A DNA stretch of 64,000 bases. Source: Rhodoferax sp. TH121. Lineage in GTDB: Bacteria; Pseudomonadota; Gammaproteobacteria; Burkholderiales; Burkholderiaceae_C. Position numbers and translations under genes: made by a program. Of the stretch, positions 59,211 to 64,000 are shown one piece after another. Each line of letters opens with the position of its first letter. Within the stretch, counting starts at the first letter, position 1. A model generated the notes under the pieces. The model ran no database searches, had not been told where the DNA came from, and worked only from the letters and a program-made list of their open reading frames with translations. Where the stretch lies: NCBI RefSeq assembly GCF_002251855.1, contig NZ_NOXW01000019.1, positions 124,001 to 188,000 on the forward strand. Direction: 5' to 3'.

Positions 59211-59793
59211 AACTCTGGCCAACCCGGCCGAACTCCGGGCCCACGCGCGCGCTGAATTGCAAAAGTACGCGGATCGCTTTGTGGTGGAGGCCTCTGGTTT
59301 GCAGGCCATTGCAGACCTGTTGGCCGATACGTCCGCAGACCCGTTCTCCAGGGGGCATATGCAAGGCCATATCACCACCAGTGGCTTGGTCTACGACGCG
59401 GCCGCTGACAAGGTGCTGCTCATCCACCACCGCACCCTGCGCCGCTGGTTGCAGCCCGGTGGCCACCACGAGGGTTTGGACCGCTTGGATGTGTCTGCCG
59501 CCCGCGAGGTGGCGGAAGAGACGGGTGTTCATGTACGCGGGCCCCATGCCCCAGGGCGCGATGCGTTGCTGATCGACATCGACAGCCACGCAATCCCGGC
59601 CAACCTGGCCAAAGGCGAGGACGCGCATGTGCACCATGATTTTTTGTACCTGTTCACGGGCGATGCCACAGCGCCCCTGAGCCCGCAGTGGGAAGAAGTG
59701 CGCGGAGTGCGATGGGTTGCGCGTGCGTCTTTGTTGTCGCTACCCAGTGCGCGTTTTGAAAGGCTGGTGAGCAAGCTGCAGCTTGCGCTCTAA
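59200..59793 (+). CDS. NUDIX hydrolase
   Basis: 197-residue pyrophosphohydrolase. The NUDIX box reads G-x5-D-x7-REVAEETGV (about 88-110), with the first Glu of the consensus replaced by Asp. A helical N-terminal extension (1-55) precedes the fold. Start overlaps DUF2835. Substrate (nucleotide sugar, oxidised nucleotide and so on) not predictable. The gene ends at a repeat copy. Confidence 0.9.
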   Translation: MPPETLANPAELRAHARAELQKYADRFVVEASGLQAIADLLADTSADPFSRGHMQGHITTSGLVYDAAADKVLLIHHRTLRRWLQPGGHHEGLDRLDVSAAREVAEETGVHVRGPHAPGRDALLIDIDSHAIPANLAKGEDAHVHHDFLYLFTGDATAPLSPQWEEVRGVRWVARASLLSLPSARFERLVSKLQLAL

Positions 59794-59810
59794 TAGATTG
59801 ATTTATGCAC

Positions 59811-59869
59811 AAAAACAGCTTCTGGGCGGCATGAAATGTGCGCCAGAAGCTCCTGAATTCATAGCAAAT
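59811..59869 (+). repeat. dispersed oriented repeat, copy 12 (long form)
   Basis: AAAAACAGCTTCTGGGCGGC, ATGAAATGTGCGCCAGAAGC, then TCCTGAATTCATAGCAAAT. It sits between the NUDIX gene and the stop codon of the Hsp70-like gene. Confidence 0.85.
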
Positions 59870-61131
59870 CAATACGCGTGTACCGCACCTGCCCACGCCA
59901 GGCCCGCAGCCACCCCACCGAAGCGGTTGCCTTCCACCAGCGTGGCATTTGGCATGGCTTGGCGCAGCGCCTCGATCAGGGTGCGCAGTGCGGATGAGCC
60001 ACCGGTCAGGTACACCGCGTCCACCGCGCTCAGGCCTGCAGCCGCCACGCAGTCTTGGGCGCACTGCACTACTTGTGCGATCGAGGTGTGCAGGGCTGCT
60101 TCCATGCCGGCCGCATCCACGGCCGGGCTGAGGCTGCGGTCCAGAAAATCCAGCTGCACTGGTGCGCTCTGGCCGCTGATGGAGCAGGCAATCTTGGCGG
60201 CTTCCACACTGGCCAGCATGCGGTGTCCGTGCTGCTCTTCCAGCGCGTCCATCAGGCGACGGTGCAGGGACTGGTCGGTGTAGTCCGTCCACAGCTCCTT
60301 GGCAAAGTGCATGGCTTTGCGCGTGTAGGCCTGGTGGATCAGGTGCCAGGTGCTGAGGTCAAAAAACACGCTGCTGGGCACAATGCGCCCACCGGTGCCC
60401 ACGTGCTTGTAGCCGAGAAACGGCATCACGGTGGCCAGGTCCAGCAGGCGGTCAAAGTCGGTGCCGCCGATGTGTACGCCGGTGGTGGCCAGAATGTCGG
60501 CGCTGCGGTCGGCCTGCGTGCCGCGCGCGGGGTTGAGGCGGATGACAGTGAAGTCGGACGTGCCGCCGCCAATGTCCACCACCAGCGCTGTGGTCTCCTG
60601 CGCTACGCGCTGCTCGTAGTCCAGCGCGGCGGCAATGGGTTCGAGCTGGTAGGCGATATGGGTGAAGCCAGCCTCTGTGGCCGCGCGACCCAGGGTTTCT
60701 TGGGCCAACTGGTCGCGCTCGGCATTGTCATCCACAAAGTGCACAGGGCGGCCCAGCATGGCATGCGTCAGCGGCTGGCCTACATGCGCTTCGCAGCGGC
60801 GCTTGAGCTCTTTGAAGAACAGCACCACGATGTCAAAGAAGCGAATGCTCTTGTCGCCCACGGCGGTGTACTCGTCCATCAGCCCGCTGCCCAGCAGGCT
60901 TTTGAGCGAGCGCAGCAAGCGCCCTTCGGTGCCATTCAAATAGGCTTGCATGGCCTCGGCGCCGTACAGCACGGTGTGCGTTTCGCTGGCAAAAAACAGG
61001 GCGGTTGGCATCTCGGCCTTGGCACCGTTGAGCGGTATGACCTGCAGGGCGCCGTGCGCATCAATCAGGGCACAAGCAGAGTTGGAGGTGCCAAAGTCAA
61101 TGCCCAGCACAAGGGGGCGCGCAGTACCCAT
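59869..61131 (-). CDS. Hsp70-family protein (YegD-like)
   Basis: 420-residue actin/Hsp70-fold ATPase domain without the peptide-binding domain. Phosphate loops LGIDFGTSNSACAL (9-22) and VVDIGGGTSDFTVI (about 185-198), adenosine site LTGGSSALRTLIEAL. Resembles E. coli YegD. It overlaps the esterase gene by one base (TAATG), so expression is coupled. Client unknown. Confidence 0.92.
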   Translation of the reverse strand: MGTARPLVLGIDFGTSNSACALIDAHGALQVIPLNGAKAEMPTALFFASETHTVLYGAEAMQAYLNGTEGRLLRSLKSLLGSGLMDEYTAVGDKSIRFFDIVVLFFKELKRRCEAHVGQPLTHAMLGRPVHFVDDNAERDQLAQETLGRAATEAGFTHIAYQLEPIAAALDYEQRVAQETTALVVDIGGGTSDFTVIRLNPARGTQADRSADILATTGVHIGGTDFDRLLDLATVMPFLGYKHVGTGGRIVPSSVFFDLSTWHLIHQAYTRKAMHFAKELWTDYTDQSLHRRLMDALEEQHGHRMLASVEAAKIACSISGQSAPVQLDFLDRSLSPAVDAAGMEAALHTSIAQVVQCAQDCVAAAGLSAVDAVYLTGGSSALRTLIEALRQAMPNATLVEGNRFGGVAAGLAWAGAVHAY

Positions 61132-61802
61132 TACGCGGGCAACACTTGCTTGAGGAAGGCGGCAATATCTGCCACTTCACGCGGGTGCACGCTGTGGGGC
61201 ATGGGGTAGGTGTGCCATTGGACCTTGTGGCCCATGGCGGCCAAGGCGTCGCGCGAGTCTTCACCGCGCTTCAGGATGACCACCGGGTCCTGGGTGCCGT
61301 GGGCCATGAAAATGGGGGTGCTCGCATTAGCGACGTTGCGCTCGGTGGCAAAGCGGTCTGCCAGCGGCAGGTAGCCGGACAGGGCCATCACGCCGGCAAT
61401 TGTGTGGGGCAGGCGCAGTGCGGTGTGCAGTGCCATGGCGCAGCCTTGGCTGAAGCCCGCCAGTACGATGCGCTCCGTCGGAATACCGCGTGCCACTTCG
61501 CGGTCTACCAGTGCGCGAATTTGCGCCTCAGACCGCTGGATGCCGGCCGCATCCTGCTTACTCACCAGGTCCATGCCATACAGGTCGTACCAGCCGGGCA
61601 TCACGTAGCCGCCATTGATAGTGATGGGGATGCTGGGCGCCTGGGGAAACACAAAGCGGATGGGCTGGCAGCCCTCCAGGTCCAGCTCGGGCACCAGGCC
61701 TGCAAAGTCATCGCTGGTGGCGCCCAGCCCGTGCATCCAGATGACAGCTGCCGTGGGGTTGGGGGCGGATTCGAGTTCGATGCAAGAGAGCAGGGCAGTC
61801 AT
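61131..61802 (-). CDS. carboxylesterase / phospholipase-type alpha/beta hydrolase
   Basis: 223-residue cytosolic esterase of the acyl-protein-thioesterase-like family. VIWMHGLGATSDDF (20-33) for the oxyanion region, nucleophile GFSQG (about 115-119), Asp in GTQDPVV and His in PMPHSVHPREV. Followed directly by the Hsp70-like gene. Confidence 0.93.
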   Translation of the reverse strand: MTALLSCIELESAPNPTAAVIWMHGLGATSDDFAGLVPELDLEGCQPIRFVFPQAPSIPITINGGYVMPGWYDLYGMDLVSKQDAAGIQRSEAQIRALVDREVARGIPTERIVLAGFSQGCAMALHTALRLPHTIAGVMALSGYLPLADRFATERNVANASTPIFMAHGTQDPVVILKRGEDSRDALAAMGHKVQWHTYPMPHSVHPREVADIAAFLKQVLPA

Positions 61803-61871
61803 GGCGCGGGATTGGGTAGTCGATTGGGGGAGACGGGTTTATACCTGAGTTGCAGCGGTTATCGTCGGGGC

Positions 61872-62756
61872 ATGTCTTCACACCGTTTGCATCATGTGCT
61901 GCCTTTGCTGGCGGTTTTGGGTTCTGTCACCGCCTTGGGGCTGGGCACGTCGATTGCCAAGCAGCTGTTTCCTGTCGTCGGGTCTTTGGGGACCACGGCC
62001 TTGCGCGTGGGTTTTTCGGCCCTGTTGCTTTTGCTAATCTGGCGGCCCTGGCGCTGGGCCCTTGCGCCAGCGGATCGCATGTCTTTGCTGCGCTATGGCG
62101 TGGCGCTGGGTCTGATGAACCTGTTGTTCTATATGTCCTTGCGCACCATCCCGTTTGGTATTGCAGTGGCCATAGAGTTTTCCGGGCCTTTGGCGGTGGC
62201 GTTGTATGCGTCGCGCAAACCGGTGGACTTTGTGTGGCTGGCTCTGGCTATCGTAGGGCTGGGTTTGCTGCTCCCATTGGTCGGCCCTGTACAGGCGCTG
62301 GACGTGACCGGTGTGCTGTATGCATTGGCCGCGGCTGCGTTCTGGGGTGCCTACATCGTGTTCGGCAAGCGCCTGGGCCACTTGCATGCCGGGCATTCGG
62401 TGGCGCTGGGCCTCACGGTCGCTGCCATCACCGTGGTGCCCTTCGGCATCTGGCACGCGGGCGCTGCCTTGTTGGAGCCTCAGGTTTTGCTGATCGGGCT
62501 GGTGGTGGCCGCCATTTCCAGCGCCATCCCCATTTCCCTCGAAATGGTCGCCCTCAAACGATTGCCTCAGGAGGCCTTCGGCATCATGACCAGCATGGAG
62601 CCTGCGGTGGCGGCCTTGCTGGGGCTCGTGATGTTGAATGAACAACTCAGCGCGCCGCAGTGGTGGGCGATTGTGTGCATCATAGGCGCCGCGGCCGGCA
62701 GCGCGGTGACTGCCAAGCGCGAACCGCAGCCCGCCGTTGCCGGGCTGGTGCAGTAA
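61872..62756 (+). CDS. EamA-family exporter (RhtA-like)
   Basis: 294-residue transporter with ten membrane helices in two EamA repeats (about 8-140 and 150-285). Motif-like sequences include LFYMSLRTIPFGIAVAIEFSGPLAVAL and LEMVALKRLPQEAFGIMTSMEPAVAAL, as in RhtA, a threonine/homoserine exporter. Divergent from the esterase. Substrate by family only. Confidence 0.9.
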   Translation: MSSHRLHHVLPLLAVLGSVTALGLGTSIAKQLFPVVGSLGTTALRVGFSALLLLLIWRPWRWALAPADRMSLLRYGVALGLMNLLFYMSLRTIPFGIAVAIEFSGPLAVALYASRKPVDFVWLALAIVGLGLLLPLVGPVQALDVTGVLYALAAAAFWGAYIVFGKRLGHLHAGHSVALGLTVAAITVVPFGIWHAGAALLEPQVLLIGLVVAAISSAIPISLEMVALKRLPQEAFGIMTSMEPAVAALLGLVMLNEQLSAPQWWAIVCIIGAAAGSAVTAKREPQPAVAGLVQ

Positions 62757-62762
62757 TTCGAT

Positions 62763-63872
62763 TTACTTGGGCAACCAGCCCAGCCCGTGGGCGTGCAGGC
62801 TCTGCACATAGAGGCGGTCTTGGGTCTCGGTGATGGCCGTGGTTTCGGGGTAGCTGCCGCTGGGGTCCTGCAGGTCTGCCACTACTTTGCCATCTTCAGT
62901 GAAGGCGATCACATGGCCGTAGGCCTTGGGGATGGGCCAGAGCGCGCGTGGCAGGCGCAGCGTCAGGCTGCGCAACCAGGGCTTTTGTGCCAGCTTGTCG
63001 ATGGTGGGGTTGCGGGGCTTGGCCAGGCCCAGCCAGATCTTGCCGTCCAGGCCGCGCATCAGGTTGTCGGGGTAGCCAGGCAGGTTATCCAGCAACACGC
63101 GGGCCTGGGCACTGGGTTGTGCGGCCAAGGTGCTAAGGTCCAGGTGGTTGGAGGTCACCGCAATCTTCCACACGCGGTACTTGCCGGTTTCGTTGACAAA
63201 CAGGGTCTGTTCGTCTTGGCTGAGCGCCACGCCATTGGCAAAGCTGATGCCACTGGCCACCACACGCGTGGCCTTGGTCGCAGGGTCGTATTCGAGGATA
63301 CGGCCCGTGCTGGCTTGTTCCAGGATGTCCAGTACGCTGGCCTCAAAAGTGCCGCCCCAGTCTTTGGGGGCAAACCGGGTGGAGGCATCGCTGAAATACA
63401 TCTTGCCATTCTTGGCAACCACCACGGCATCGGCATAGCGGATGGGGTCTGCATTCACCCAGTCGGTGAGTACGGTGACCTTGGCATCGGGCGCAATCGA
63501 CAGCAGGCCCTTCATCGCATCAGCCGCAATCAGATTGCCCCGTGCGTCAAAGTCAAAGCCCAGCACGCGCCCTCCGGTATTGGCAAACACTTCCTGGCCC
63601 GAGCCGTCGGCGTTCATGCGCAAGATGTTGCCGCTGAGCACGGTGGTGTAGAGCTTGCCATCTGGTCCGAACTGGATGTGTTCGGGCCCCACTTCACCGT
63701 TCAGGTCGATGATTTGAAGATTCGCCAACTTGCTGTTGACCGCATGGGCGCCGGTGTAGCCCGGTGCAGCAGGCGCCTCCCACACCACTGGGTTAATGGG
63801 CACGGGCCAGGCCAGCAGGTACGAGGTGGCCAAGGCCACCAGCGTGATTACACACAGTGCTATTTTTTTCAT
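62763..63872 (-). CDS. SMP-30/strictosidine synthase-like six-bladed propeller protein
   Basis: 369-residue protein. N-terminal hydrophobic anchor or signal peptide (3-22), then a beta-propeller with EHIQFGPDGKLYTTVLSGNI, VLGFDFDARGNLIAADA and PGYPDNLMRGLDGKIWLGLA, as in the SMP-30/gluconolactonase and APMAP group. Likely a periplasmic hydrolase of a lactone or ester. Convergent with the EamA gene (6 bp). Confidence 0.9.
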   Translation of the reverse strand: MKKIALCVITLVALATSYLLAWPVPINPVVWEAPAAPGYTGAHAVNSKLANLQIIDLNGEVGPEHIQFGPDGKLYTTVLSGNILRMNADGSGQEVFANTGGRVLGFDFDARGNLIAADAMKGLLSIAPDAKVTVLTDWVNADPIRYADAVVVAKNGKMYFSDASTRFAPKDWGGTFEASVLDILEQASTGRILEYDPATKATRVVASGISFANGVALSQDEQTLFVNETGKYRVWKIAVTSNHLDLSTLAAQPSAQARVLLDNLPGYPDNLMRGLDGKIWLGLAKPRNPTIDKLAQKPWLRSLTLRLPRALWPIPKAYGHVIAFTEDGKVVADLQDPSGSYPETTAITETQDRLYVQSLHAHGLGWLPK

Positions 63873-63945
63873 GGCGTGTCTCTCCCCTCAAAGAGCGCTT
63901 ATTGTGCGCGCACCAAGCCCGGCGGTCTGCCGCCTGGGCGACGCA

Positions 63946-64000
63946 TTATTCAGGCAAGGGGTTGGGGCGGGCTGATTTTTTGGCTGCGCCTTGTGCAGCC
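63946..64000 (-). CDS. possible C-terminus of a protein running off the window
   Basis: On the minus strand the last 55 bases read as AAQGAAKKSARPNPLPE-stop with codon use like the neighbours. Too short to identify. The 73 bases between it and the SMP-30-like start carry no feature that I can name. Confidence 0.3.
   Translation of the reverse strand, partial: AAQGAAKKSARPNPLPE

Overview
The window reads as chromosomal DNA of a Betaproteobacterium of the family Comamonadaceae, perhaps Rhodoferax-like. This is inferred from the GC-rich coding sequence, the paired Omp32-type porins, the DUF4148 protein, the Bug-type solute-binding protein, the Coq7-type ubiquinone hydroxylase and the HexR-zwf / tal-pgi sugar block. 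I see no rRNA, tRNA, CRISPR array, prophage or intact insertion sequence. Both ends cut genes: an SbmA/YddA-type ABC transporter on the left and possibly the C-terminus of an unidentified protein on the right.

Layout. 1-3.3 kb: ABC exporter, small ORF, 5'-nucleotidase and gspF. 3.5-5.4 kb: a secreted lipase and its foldase LifO, the likely cargo of the type II secretion system (T2SS). 5.5-7.2 kb: a triple-DUF4148 protein and a divergent LysR regulator. 7.2-16.6 kb: the rest of the T2SS (gspG-H-I-J-K-L-M-N-D-E on the minus strand, gspC divergent). 16.6-19.5 kb: ilvA, an OsmC-family gene and coq7. 19.7-22.1 kb: two tandem porins with matching leader hairpins. 22.2-27.3 kb: hexR and zwf, divergent from tal and pgi. 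27.4-30.5 kb: ycaQ-type glycosylase, Tat-exported metallo-beta-lactamase-fold hydrolase and HAD hydrolase. 30.7-33.3 kb: groES-groEL behind a perfect CIRCE operator. 33.4-35.0 kb: Bug-type receptor, then a cyclic-di-GMP-I riboswitch ahead of a small membrane protein. 35.1-47.4 kb: ten minus-strand genes, mostly spaced by a few bases or overlapping, including a flavoprotein-SelD fusion, a VTT-domain/disulfide-reductase fusion, a third flavoprotein, a CDP-alcohol phosphatidyltransferase, a TlpA-like protein, MscS, YhgE/Pip, a Rieske protein and an ABC ATPase. 47.5-50.1 kb: ZIP transporter and the probable partner ABC permease. 50.3-53.0 kb: SDR, AraC regulator and phytanoyl-CoA-dioxygenase-like oxygenase. 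53.2-55.2 kb: small ORF, methyltransferase and outer-membrane barrel. 55.2-56.4 kb: gene-poor DNA. 56.4-63.9 kb: zinc-ribbon-like protein, histone-H1-like protein, conserved hypothetical, ParD-like/map pair, DUF2835, NUDIX, Hsp70-like, esterase, EamA exporter and SMP-30-like protein.

Working together: the T2SS and lipase form one secretion unit. HexR, Zwf, Tal and Pgi form a hexose-phosphate/pentose-phosphate module. The 35-47 kb run looks like a membrane and thiol/selenium redox module of unknown purpose. Laid over all of this is a short dispersed repeat (core GCTAY-N7-RTAGC after a TGCGC flank). I count twelve copies, all in the same orientation whatever the gene strand, several inside coding sequences. 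That repeat, the riboswitch-controlled membrane protein and the 35-47 kb operon are the items most worth a second look.
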